The notes under the pieces were generated by a model. It was given only the letters and a program-made list of their open reading frames with translations. It was not told where the DNA came from and did no database searches. Of a stretch of DNA of 64,000 nucleotides, positions 43,721 through 51,879 are shown piece by piece; the first letter of the stretch is position 1, and every line of letters starts with the position of its first letter. The stretch is from NCBI RefSeq assembly GCF_041624475.1, contig NZ_JBFJUX010000002.1:62001-126000 (forward strand), in the 5' to 3' direction. A program made the position numbers and the translations under genes. The stretch is from Litorivivens sp041624475 (GTDB lineage Bacteria > Pseudomonadota > Gammaproteobacteria > Pseudomonadales > Spongiibacteraceae).

Positions 43721-44098
43721 CTAATTCAAGTCCACCGCAAAGGACTTCAAAACGCCAAGTGGTATGGTGTCCAGCGCCTTTAAGTGGGTGCGTCGCAGGA
43801 AAACGCGGGGTGCCATCTCCTGTTGGTAGGCCTCCAGCCAGCGGGCGGCGCACAGGCACCAGCGGTCGCCGGGCTGCAGACCGGGGAAGCCGAATTCCGG
43901 GTGGGGGGTGGACAGGTCATTGCCGCGAAACCGCGAATACTCCAGAAAGTCCTGAGTGACTTCTACGCACACCGTATGCGAGCCAATATCATCGTCGCGC
44001 GTATTGCAGCAGCCGTCGCGAAAGAATCCGGTCAATGGGTCTTCACTGCAGGGCAGCAGGGTTTCGCCAAATACGTTGAGGGATTCATCCATATCCAT
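43721..44098 (-). CDS. DUF2237 family protein
   Basis: 125 residues with the DUF2237 signature: NVFGETLLPCSEDPLTGFFRDGCCNT, DIGSHTVCVEVTQDFLEYSRFRGNDLSTP and FPGLQPGDRWCLCAARWLEAYQ. Conserved cysteines suggest a structural or metal role, but the function is unknown. Twenty-four bases downstream of the gamma-carbonic-anhydrase-like gene, probably co-transcribed. Confidence 0.88.
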   Translation of the reverse strand: MDMDESLNVFGETLLPCSEDPLTGFFRDGCCNTRDDDIGSHTVCVEVTQDFLEYSRFRGNDLSTPHPEFGFPGLQPGDRWCLCAARWLEAYQQEMAPRVFLRRTHLKALDTIPLGVLKSFAVDLN

Positions 44099-44122
44099 TA
44101 GTGGTCTGCCTCTTGGTAAGCG

Positions 44123-44740
44123 CTAATCACGCTGTTTTTTCAGTTCGTGCAATGCCATCGACGTAGTTTTGTCGCACTGCAGTCGCGGCCTGTTTGCTTC
44201 GAGTTCCGGCAGTGCGTCTGCGGCTTCAAAGCTGTCGAAGTAGCGCTCGGCCAGATGCTGATATTGTTCCGTGCCGTGGGTTTTCCAGTTGACCTCTTTG
44301 TCTGACAGTTCGCGGATGATGCGTGCCGGCACGCCGGAGACCAGCGTGCGTGGCGGTATGACGAAACCCGCTTTGACAAAGGCATTGCCGCCGACAAAGG
44401 ATTCCTCTCCGACAATGACATCATCCATGACCGTGGCGTTGATGCCCACCAGTGCATTGCGTTTGACGGTGCAGCCGTGCAGCACCGCGCCGTGGCCGAT
44501 GTGTCCGTAGCTTTCCACGATAACTTTTTTATCGGGGAAGGAGTGCAACATACAATGATCCTGCACATTGGCGCCATCGTGTACTTCGACAATCCCAAAG
44601 TCACCGCGTAAACAGGCAAAGGGCCCGATAAAACAGTTGGCGCCGACGCGGACATCGCCAATCAGTACTGCGTCCGGATGTACAAAACTGCTCGGGTGAA
44701 CTACCGGAATAACGCCCTCCAGGGCATAGACTTTGGCCAT
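44123..44740 (-). CDS. Gamma-carbonic anhydrase-like (PaaY/CaiE-type) hexapeptide protein
   Basis: 205 residues. Left-handed beta-helix with repeated hexapeptides: VIGDVRVGANCFIGPFACLRGDFG, VHDGANVQDHCMLHS, SYGHIGHGAVLHGCTVKRNALVGINATVMDDVIVGE. The three metal-binding His are in QDHCMLH and YGHIGHGAVLH. Length and C-terminal extension (DKEVNWKTHGTEQYQHLAERY) fit the PaaY/CaiE group, which includes thioesterases protecting CoA pathways as well as carbonic anhydrase homologues. It lies 12 bases after the PQQ dehydrogenase stop. Confidence 0.87.
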   Translation of the reverse strand: MAKVYALEGVIPVVHPSSFVHPDAVLIGDVRVGANCFIGPFACLRGDFGIVEVHDGANVQDHCMLHSFPDKKVIVESYGHIGHGAVLHGCTVKRNALVGINATVMDDVIVGEESFVGGNAFVKAGFVIPPRTLVSGVPARIIRELSDKEVNWKTHGTEQYQHLAERYFDSFEAADALPELEANRPRLQCDKTTSMALHELKKQRD

Positions 44741-44752
44741 GGGAACTCCGTT

Positions 44753-46711
44753 TTAATCGGGCAGGGCGAAAGCAATCAGCGCATCGCCGGGTTCAGACCA
44801 GCCGTGGCCACCGGCTGCCACCACCAGATATTGGCGACCGCCAATACTGTAGGTCATGGGAGTGGCGTTGGCGGTAAAGGGCAGGCGTTGTCGCCAGACT
44901 TCGTCGCCGGTGTGTTGATCAAAGGCGCGGAGGTAACGGTCGGTTGTCGCGCCGATAAAAACCAGCCCGCCAGCGGTGGCCAGGGAGCCGCCCGCATTGG
45001 GTACCCCGGTATTGAACCAGAACGGAAAAGGCGCCAGATCGCGGGTGGTGCCTAAAGGCACCTGCCATTTTATGTCACCGGTTTTGAGGTCGACGGCGGT
45101 AAAACTGCCCCAGGGTTTCGGCACACAGGGCGTTCCCCAGTTCGATACCAGCGGCGTGCGCAGTGCGCCGTAAGCGGTGCCTTTCATCGGAAAGTATTCC
45201 AGGGGGTACACGCCGTCCCGGGGCTCGGCATCGTATTCGTCGCGCGGAATAAGTTTGACCACGGTGGCAAAATGCATCTGGTTGACGAACATCAGGCCGG
45301 CTTCAGGATTTATCGCGACACTACCCCAGTTGATGCCGCCGATATTGGCCGGGTAGAGCACTGAGCCTTCCAGTGAGGGCGGGGTAAAGATGCCCTCGGA
45401 GCGATACTGGCGGATCAGCTTCTGGCAGGCGCGCTTGCCAAAGCCAAACAGTCCCTCAACATTGTCTTCATCCAAAACGCCGGTGAAGTGCAGTGGCTTG
45501 GGGTGGGTTGTAAAGGGTTGGGTAGGAGAGAGTTTTTCGCCGGGCACACCGTTTTGCGGTACCGGCTTTTCTTCTACCGGGTACAGCGGTTTACCGGTTT
45601 CCCTATCCAGCAGAAAAACCATGCCGGTTTTTGTGCCCTGAGCAATGGCCGGGCGTCCCTGTCCGACGCCGGGTATCTGAAACAGGGTAGGCTGGGCAGC
45701 CACGTCAAAATCCCAGACATCGTGATGGACTGTCTGAAAGTGCCAGCGATAGCTGCCGGTACTGGCGTCCAATGCAACCACGGATGAGCCGTATTCATCG
45801 ATACCGTCGCGTTCACCGCCGTAGAGGTCTGGGGAGGGGTTGCCGGTAGGCACCAGCACCAGGTTTAACTTGCGGTCCACGGACATAGGCGCCCAGACGT
45901 TCGGAGAACCCTGATGGTAGCGGGTGTTGCCGTTTTCATCCCGGTGACGGGCTTTGTAATCTTCGCTAACGGGGTCCCATGCCCAGGCCAGTTTGCCGCT
46001 GCGGATGTCAAACGCTCTGACGACGCCTGATGGAGCGTCCGTGCGCAGGTTGTCGACCACCAGCGCCCCGATCACGGCTTTGTCATCCACAATGACCGGC
46101 GGTGAGGTGGGGTAGTACTCCCAGCTGTCGTGTTCGGAGAGTTGTTCGCGCAGGGCGACTCGACCGCTGTCGCCAAAGTCCTGACAGGGCAGGCCGGTAT
46201 CGGCATCCAGTGCGATCAATTCGGCGTCGCGTGTGCCGTAGACGATGCGTTTGCTGCAGCTACCCTGACTTGAGCCTTCCCAGTAACTGACGCCCCGGCA
46301 AAGAGCCGGATAATATCCGCCCGAGGTGTTTTTGATTTGTGGGTCAAACACCCAGCGCTCTTCTCCGGTCTGCGGATCGAGGGCGAATACCCGGCCAAAA
46401 GGCGTGCAATAGTAGAGCGCATTATTGACGGCGATAGGTGTGACCTGAAGGCTGGTAAAGGACCATTCGCCTTCACCCGTACTGACATCGCCGGAATCAT
46501 GCCGCCAGGCAATCTCCAGCTCTTTAACTGTGTCGACGTTGATTTCGCTGAGTGGACTGAAGCGATCAGTGCCGCTGCCCCCATAGGCGGGCCAGTCGGT
46601 ATCCGCGACGTCGGGCAGGGGTTCGGGGTTATTGTTGGCCCAGCAGCCGCTGAGCAGAACATAAATCAGCGCAAGGCAGGCAAGTGATGCCGGTGAACGT
46701 GGTTTTTTCAT
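44753..46711 (-). CDS. PQQ-dependent dehydrogenase (glucose dehydrogenase-like), lipoprotein
   Basis: 652 residues from ATG 46711 with GGAGG six bases before it; an upstream extension to 46771 is open but unsupported. Lipoprotein signal with lipobox LLSGC. Propeller blades follow (DWPAYGGSGTDRFSPLSEI, ALDPQTGEERWVFDPQ); HHDVWDFDVAAQPTL resembles the membrane glucose dehydrogenase active-site segment. No CxxCH is present, so it must deliver electrons to an outside acceptor such as ubiquinone or a cytochrome. It is followed by the gamma-carbonic-anhydrase-like and DUF2237 genes in a likely operon. Confidence 0.89.
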   Translation of the reverse strand: MKKPRSPASLACLALIYVLLSGCWANNNPEPLPDVADTDWPAYGGSGTDRFSPLSEINVDTVKELEIAWRHDSGDVSTGEGEWSFTSLQVTPIAVNNALYYCTPFGRVFALDPQTGEERWVFDPQIKNTSGGYYPALCRGVSYWEGSSQGSCSKRIVYGTRDAELIALDADTGLPCQDFGDSGRVALREQLSEHDSWEYYPTSPPVIVDDKAVIGALVVDNLRTDAPSGVVRAFDIRSGKLAWAWDPVSEDYKARHRDENGNTRYHQGSPNVWAPMSVDRKLNLVLVPTGNPSPDLYGGERDGIDEYGSSVVALDASTGSYRWHFQTVHHDVWDFDVAAQPTLFQIPGVGQGRPAIAQGTKTGMVFLLDRETGKPLYPVEEKPVPQNGVPGEKLSPTQPFTTHPKPLHFTGVLDEDNVEGLFGFGKRACQKLIRQYRSEGIFTPPSLEGSVLYPANIGGINWGSVAINPEAGLMFVNQMHFATVVKLIPRDEYDAEPRDGVYPLEYFPMKGTAYGALRTPLVSNWGTPCVPKPWGSFTAVDLKTGDIKWQVPLGTTRDLAPFPFWFNTGVPNAGGSLATAGGLVFIGATTDRYLRAFDQHTGDEVWRQRLPFTANATPMTYSIGGRQYLVVAAGGHGWSEPGDALIAFALPD

Positions 46712-46864
46712 GGCGCCTCCGTAAGCTGGAGGGCAGCATAGCAATTGCGGCGGGGCGATTGAATCACCCATTTGGCGAGCTATACAGTTAATGCCACTGA
46801 TTTTTAACGGAAACTCAGTGATAATGGAGCGACATTTAATTCCAAGAGTGAAATTGAAGGCTTT

Positions 46865-48295
46865 ATGCGCAGAACCAAGATAGTTGCCACCGTGGGCCCG
46901 GCGTCAGACAGCCCTGAGATTCTTCAGGCACTGATTCGCGCGGGCGTTAATGTATTCCGGCTGAACTTTTCCCACGGCCAGGCCGATGAACAGCGCCAGC
47001 GCGCTTACCTGATTCGTGATCTGGCGGCGCAGGCAGGGCAACACGTTGCCCTGCTGGGTGATTTACAGGGCCCAAAAATTCGCTTGCGGAAATTGCCCGG
47101 CGACAGCATTGAACTGAAAAAAGGGCAGACCTTGATTCTCGACACCGCCATGGCAGACGGCGATGGCGATGCCAGCCACGTAGGTGTCGATTACGAGCCT
47201 CTGACAAGTAGTGTCACTGCAGGCGACACCCTGCTGTTGGATGATGGCCGGTTTCGGTTGATTGTGGAGTCGGTTGACGGCTCTCAAGTTCATACGCGAT
47301 CGGAGAGTGCCGGTAACCTGAAGTCGCGCAAGGGCATCAACAAACTCGGCGGTGGTCTGTCGGCACCGGCGCTGACTACCAAGGATCTGGAAGACGTTAA
47401 AGTGGCGGCAGAGCTGGCACTGGATTACGTAGCCATCTCTTTTCCCAGCAGTGCGGCGGATATTGAGTACGCCCGCAGTGAGTTGAACAAGGCTGGCTGT
47501 ATTGCCGAAGTGATCGGCAAGGTAGAGCGCGCCGAGGCGGTGGCCGACCACGCCACGCTTGATGCGATTATCGAAGCCTGTGACGGCATTATGGTTGCGC
47601 GAGGGGATCTGGGCGTTGAGATTGGTGATGCCAACCTGATTGCCTACCAGAAACATATGATCAAGCGTGCCCGGCAGTTAAACCGTGTGGTCATCACTGC
47701 CACACAAATGATGGAATCGATGATCTCCAACCCCATGCCGACCCGCGCGGAAGTGTTTGATGTGGCCAATGCGGTGCTTGATGGCACCGATGCGGTCATG
47801 CTGTCGGCGGAAACGGCGGCGGGAGAGTATCCGGTCGAGACGGTTGAAGCCATGGCCAGCACCTGTGTGGGGGCGGAGCAGTCGCCGACCATTCGCCGGT
47901 CGGGCCACCGGATGGACCGCGAATTTACCAGCGCTGAAGAAGCGGTTGCGATGGGTGCGATGTATTCAGCCAACCACCTGCAAGGGGTGAAAGCCCTGAT
48001 TGCACTGACCGAGTCCGGGCGGACTCCCTTGTTGATGTCGCGCATCAGTTCGGGGCTGCCGATCTTTTCCGTGAGCAGTCACCAGACCACCTGCAACCGG
48101 GTTTGTCTCTACCGCGGTGTCAGCCCGGTCTACCTGGATACGTCAAAGTTTAGTAAAGATGAATTGATCGAGGGCGTGGTTGCTCATCTGCGGGACAAGG
48201 GGCTGGTTAACAGTGGAGATACGGTGTTGTTCACTCATGGCGACAACGTCGGGGTGGGCGGGTGCACCAACACACTGAAGATTCTAACTGTTTGA
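46865..48295 (+). CDS. pyk: Pyruvate kinase (PykA type)
   Basis: 476 residues; converts phosphoenolpyruvate and ADP to pyruvate and ATP. N-terminal RRTKIVATVGPASDSPE, NVFRLNFSHG, LGDLQGPKIRL, GKVERAEAV, VARGDLGVEIG (metal-binding Asp) and TATQMMESMI active-site motifs are complete. Length and the ending (TLKILTV) fit PykA/Pyk II. It is divergent from the PQQ dehydrogenase across 153 bases. Confidence 0.97.
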   Translation: MRRTKIVATVGPASDSPEILQALIRAGVNVFRLNFSHGQADEQRQRAYLIRDLAAQAGQHVALLGDLQGPKIRLRKLPGDSIELKKGQTLILDTAMADGDGDASHVGVDYEPLTSSVTAGDTLLLDDGRFRLIVESVDGSQVHTRSESAGNLKSRKGINKLGGGLSAPALTTKDLEDVKVAAELALDYVAISFPSSAADIEYARSELNKAGCIAEVIGKVERAEAVADHATLDAIIEACDGIMVARGDLGVEIGDANLIAYQKHMIKRARQLNRVVITATQMMESMISNPMPTRAEVFDVANAVLDGTDAVMLSAETAAGEYPVETVEAMASTCVGAEQSPTIRRSGHRMDREFTSAEEAVAMGAMYSANHLQGVKALIALTESGRTPLLMSRISSGLPIFSVSSHQTTCNRVCLYRGVSPVYLDTSKFSKDELIEGVVAHLRDKGLVNSGDTVLFTHGDNVGVGGCTNTLKILTV

Positions 48296-48304
48296 GAGGT
48301 AGGC

Positions 48305-48352
48305 GTCGGACGCCGCTAAGCGGCGAGAAGCTGAGAGCTTTTAACGTCCGAC
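48305..48352. repeat. Nested palindromes downstream of pyk
   Basis: GTCGGACG (48305-48312) and CGTCCGAC (48345-48352) are reverse complements; inside are the dyad CGCCGC-TAA-GCGGCG and then AAGCTgagAGCTTTT near 48329. The last hairpin with its T-run can terminate pyk. The whole is a REP-like intergenic unit. Confidence 0.6.
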
Positions 48353-48392
48353 GTCAGACATCCGACTACATAGTTGCCATCGCCAACACTAC

Positions 48393-49169
48393 CTACCCAT
48401 CCGCATTCGCTGCATCCAGAAACGCGGGCTTTTCACCGCCACCGTGCACAGTTACGGTGGTGCCGCTGATATAAGCGGACATTTCGCCCCCCAAAAACAG
48501 GCAGGCATCACCAATATCTTCCGGTACCGCCATTCGGCCCAGAGGAATGGTGGCGCCAACGGCCTCAATGCCTGCTTCATCGCCATAGTGCAGGTGAGAC
48601 TGCTCGGTTCTGATCAGGCCGCCGATGATCGCGTTTATGCGAACTTTCGGTGCCCATTCCACCGCCAGCGAGGTGCACAGGTTCACCAGCCCGGCTTTTG
48701 CCGCACCGTAAGCAGCTGTGCCCGGAGAGGGGCGGACTGCTGATACGCTGGCGATATTGATAATGCTGCCGCCGCTATCCTGTTGCTGCATCACCGCGTT
48801 GACACACTGGCCAAAATTGAGCGGCGCCAACAGGTTCAGCCTGATAATGGATTCGGAAAAGCGGGGCGAGGCGGTAGCCGCATCGGCATAGGGTGCGCCG
48901 CCGGCGTTGTTGACCAGCACATCGATACGGCCATGCTCTTCGGCTACCTGATTAACGAAAGCCTGGATTTGCTCGAAGTCTTTGACGTCACAGGGAAGAA
49001 ACTGGGCGCTGCGACCACCGGCGCTGGGCAGAGTCTCGGGTTCGGAGCGACCGCAGATCACCACATGCGCGCCGCAGCTTAGAAAGCGCTCTGAAATTCC
49101 CTTGCCAACGCCCTTGCCGCCACCGGTTACGATGACCACTTTGCCGCTATAGTCGAGTCGATTATCCAT
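48393..49169 (-). CDS. Short-chain dehydrogenase/reductase
   Basis: 258 residues, classical SDR: VIVTGGGKGVGKGISERF (TGxxxGxG cofactor motif), LVNNAGG, then IINIASVSA and YGAAKAG (YxxxK catalytic pair). NAD(P)H-dependent oxidation or reduction of an unknown alcohol or ketone. It is transcribed away from the F420 operon, across a 308-base gap, and could use F420-related chemistry only by speculation. Confidence 0.92.
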   Translation of the reverse strand: MDNRLDYSGKVVIVTGGGKGVGKGISERFLSCGAHVVICGRSEPETLPSAGGRSAQFLPCDVKDFEQIQAFVNQVAEEHGRIDVLVNNAGGAPYADAATASPRFSESIIRLNLLAPLNFGQCVNAVMQQQDSGGSIINIASVSAVRPSPGTAAYGAAKAGLVNLCTSLAVEWAPKVRINAIIGGLIRTEQSHLHYGDEAGIEAVGATIPLGRMAVPEDIGDACLFLGGEMSAYISGTTVTVHGGGEKPAFLDAANADG

Positions 49170-49477
49170 ACAAGCCCCTTGAATGGTGGATCTATCTGCT
49201 GCTGATAATTATACGGGAGCCGCGTCGCAATACCTGCGATCCGAGAGCCGCATGCTGCCCAGCTGTCATAAAAGCCCGCAAGACTAACGGCCGCCCGAAG
49301 CGATTGTATCGTCCAAACGGGGCATATTGGCTGGCGAAAGGGGTCATTACCCTCCTGATGCCTGATTTGGCTAAATTTCTCGTCACTTTGAGTGCTGGAT
49401 GGGCGTCGAGCCTTTTGAGAGAATGCAGCGCGGCTTTGGCCACGACAAGAATTCTGACATGACACAGGAAGAAAGTA
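49170..49477. other. Intergenic gap between SDR and the F420 operon
   Basis: 308 bases. It must hold the promoters of the divergent SDR gene and the F420 operon. The only clear element is the ribosome site AGGAAG eight bases before npdG. The region has no convincing -10/-35 pair or gene; a minus-strand open frame across it overlaps nothing meaningful. Confidence 0.6.
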
Positions 49478-50155
49478 ATGAGCGATTCAAAACCGGTACT
49501 GGCAATTCTGGGTGGCACGGGTGACTTGGGGACGGGACTGGCGCGACGTTGGGCCGAGGCCGGTTATCGGGTCATTATTGGTTCGCGAACCCAGGACAAG
49601 GCCGAAGCTGCAGTTGCCGACCTGCAAAAGGTAATGGCCGAGCGCGGTGTGGCGCAGGTTGCGGTTGAGGCTATGGAGAATCTGGCGGCCGCCGAGGCAG
49701 CTGACATCGTTGCCATGACGGTTCCCTTTGCCCACCACAGCAGCACACTGGAGCTCGTCAAGCCGGCATTGAAAGGCAAGATTCTGATCGACGTTACGGT
49801 ACCCCTGGTGCCGCCCAAGGTTGCACGGGTGCAACTGCCCGAGCAGGGCAGTGCTGGTCAGATCGCCCAGCAACTTCTGGGTGAAGATACCCAGGTTGTT
49901 TCCGCGTTCCAGAATGTGGCAGCGCATCACCTGCAGGAAGGCAAGGGTCTGGATTGCGATGTGCTGGTGTGCGGTGACAAGAAAGATGCCCGCGCTCAGG
50001 TCATAGAGCTGGTCGAAGCCGCCGGCATGCGCGGTTTTCACGCAGGCAGTATCGCCAACGCTGCAGCTGTGGAGGCTATGACCTCGGTACTGATCTTCGT
50101 CAACAAGCAGTACCAGTGCCACGCGGGTATTAAGCTGACCGGCCTCGCTGAGTGA
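49478..50155 (+). CDS. npdG: F420H2:NADP+ oxidoreductase (Fno/NpdG)
   Basis: 225 residues. Rossmann fold with ILGGTGDLGTGLARRWAEAGYRVIIGSRTQ, where the SR pair recognises the NADP phosphate; MTVPFAHHSSTLELVKPALKGKILIDVTVPLVPP and AFQNVAAHHL match Fno/NpdG. The enzyme exchanges hydride between NADPH and coenzyme F420, so it can charge the F420H2 pool from NADPH. First gene of the operon and coupled to cofE by a GTGA overlap. Clustering with cofE-cofD-cofC-fbiC makes the assignment much firmer than sequence alone. Confidence 0.88.
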   Translation: MSDSKPVLAILGGTGDLGTGLARRWAEAGYRVIIGSRTQDKAEAAVADLQKVMAERGVAQVAVEAMENLAAAEAADIVAMTVPFAHHSSTLELVKPALKGKILIDVTVPLVPPKVARVQLPEQGSAGQIAQQLLGEDTQVVSAFQNVAAHHLQEGKGLDCDVLVCGDKKDARAQVIELVEAAGMRGFHAGSIANAAAVEAMTSVLIFVNKQYQCHAGIKLTGLAE

Positions 50156-50919
50156 GCAGCTCGCTTTCACTGACGGTCTTGCCGGACTTCCCCTTGGTGG
50201 AGCCCGGCGATGACCTTGCGGAGTTGATTGTTCGCTGTTGCGAGCAGGCCGACATGAGTTTGCAGGATGGCGATGTACTGGCGCTCGCGCAGAAAATTGT
50301 GTCCAAGGCCGAGAATCGCTACGCCTATTTTAATGACGTCGAGCCCTCTGAAGCTGCTCTGAAGCTGGCAAGTGAAACCGCCAAGGATCCTCGTCAGGTT
50401 GAATTGATCCTGCGCGAATCCAACGAAGTGGTTCGCCAGCGACCCGGTGCGATCATCGTCGAACACCGGGAAGGCTATGTACACGCGAATGCCGGTATTG
50501 ATGCCTCAAATATTCACTCTGACCCTGACAATCCGCGGGTGCTATTGTTGCCCAAGGATTCCAACGCCTCGTCGAGGGCCTTGCGCAATGCGCTGCGTGA
50601 GCGCTTGGGCGTAAATCTGAATATCCTGATTAATGACAGTGCCGGGCGCGCCTGGCGCAATGGCACCTGCGGTTTTGCCCTCGGCAGTGCGGGTTTTGAG
50701 GCGCTGGTCAGCCGCATTGGCGATGCGGATTTATATGGCCGCCCGCTGGAAATCACCCAGATTGGCGTGGCAGACGAGTTGGCGGCTGCAGCCTCATTTT
50801 TGATGGGGCAGGCTGATGAGGGGGCCCCGGTGGTGTTGATTCGCGGTGCCGAGTTACGCCCCTCAGAGCAGGGCTGCGAAACCCTGATCCGTCCCAGATC
50901 CGAAGATATGTTCCGCTGA
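50152..50919 (+). CDS. cofE: Coenzyme F420-0:L-glutamate ligase
   Basis: 255 residues from a GTG. Adds gamma-linked glutamates to F420-0 using GTP. CofE landmarks: ALAQKIVSKAENR, IVEHREGYVHANAGIDASNIHSD, LLPKDSNASSRALRNALRERLGVNLNILINDSAGRAWRNGTCGFALGSAGFEAL and YGRPLEITQIGVADELAAAASFLMGQADEGAPVVLIRGAE. It is single-domain: the C-terminal nitroreductase-like domain of actinobacterial FbiB is missing. Ends one base before cofD. Confidence 0.92.
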   Translation: MSSSLSLTVLPDFPLVEPGDDLAELIVRCCEQADMSLQDGDVLALAQKIVSKAENRYAYFNDVEPSEAALKLASETAKDPRQVELILRESNEVVRQRPGAIIVEHREGYVHANAGIDASNIHSDPDNPRVLLLPKDSNASSRALRNALRERLGVNLNILINDSAGRAWRNGTCGFALGSAGFEALVSRIGDADLYGRPLEITQIGVADELAAAASFLMGQADEGAPVVLIRGAELRPSEQGCETLIRPRSEDMFR

Positions 50920-50920
50920 T

Positions 50921-51868
50921 ATGACGGACTTCGATGGCAAAGTAGTGGCACTGACCGGTGGCGTAGGTGGTGCCAAACTGGCGCGGGGGCTGGTCGAATG
51001 CCTTGCACCGGAGCAATTGCTGATTGTTGCCAATACCGGTGATGACTTCTCCCATCTAGGCCTCTCCATCAGTCCGGATCTGGATTCGGTGATGTACGCG
51101 CTGGCTGATCTCAACGACCCTGAGCGGGGTTGGGGGCTTGCAGGTGAAAGCTGGCAAGCGATGGATGCGCTGAAGCAGCTGGGCGGCGCCGACTGGTTTC
51201 GGCTGGGCGATCGCGACCTGGCAACCCATCTGCAGCGCAGTGTTCGTTTGCGCGAAGGCGCGCCCCTGTCGCAGGTTACCAAAGAATTGTGTGCGGCCCT
51301 TGGCTTGCGCCACGCCTTGGTGCCGATGACCGATGATCGCGTCAGTACCATGGTGTCGACAGCGCAGGGCGAGCTGGCCTTTCAGGAATATTTCGTGCGT
51401 GAGCAGTGCGCTCCGGCGGTAAGCGGGTTTCGCTTTGAGGGCATTGAGTCTGCCAAGCCCCTGCCGCAACTGATGGAATGGCTGGCGGCCCCGGATTTGA
51501 GTGCCGTTGTCATCTGCCCATCCAACCCGTTCGTGTCGGTTGATCCGATCCTGAGTTTGCCGGGTGTGCGCGAGGCCTTGCAGAGCAGTAGCGCCCCGGT
51601 GGTCGCGGTATCGCCCATTGTCGGCGGTATGGCAATCAAGGGACCAGCGGCGAAGATGATGCAGGAGCTGAATATGCCGGCGACGGCGGAGGCCATTGCG
51701 CAGTGGTATGGCAAGCTCCTGGATGGCCTGCTGATCGATAGTGTGGACTGCGAACTTGCCGACTCCATTGCTGTGGCAACCCGCGTACTGCCGACCCTTA
51801 TGAGCGATCTGGACAGTAAAGTACAACTGGCCCGTGAAGCTCTCGACTTTGCCCGACAGCTTGATTAG
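50921..51868 (+). CDS. cofD: 2-phospho-L-lactate transferase family protein
   Basis: 315 residues. CofD transfers the phospho-lactyl/phosphoenolpyruvyl-guanosine group to the deazaflavin Fo. Key features: LTGGVGGAKLARGL, IVANTGDDF, DLDSVMYALADL, LVPMTDDRVST, CPSNPFVSVDPIL and SPIVGGMAIKGPAAKMM. Normal family length. Starts one base after cofE ends. Belongs to the same operon as fbiC, whose product supplies Fo. Confidence 0.94.
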   Translation: MTDFDGKVVALTGGVGGAKLARGLVECLAPEQLLIVANTGDDFSHLGLSISPDLDSVMYALADLNDPERGWGLAGESWQAMDALKQLGGADWFRLGDRDLATHLQRSVRLREGAPLSQVTKELCAALGLRHALVPMTDDRVSTMVSTAQGELAFQEYFVREQCAPAVSGFRFEGIESAKPLPQLMEWLAAPDLSAVVICPSNPFVSVDPILSLPGVREALQSSSAPVVAVSPIVGGMAIKGPAAKMMQELNMPATAEAIAQWYGKLLDGLLIDSVDCELADSIAVATRVLPTLMSDLDSKVQLAREALDFARQLD

Positions 51869-51879
51869 TGTGATTCACC

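Noticed and set aside
49127..49465. Minus-strand 112-codon frame in the gap before the F420 operon
   Set aside because: Overlaps the SDR start, lacks a ribosome site and family resemblance; treated as non-coding.
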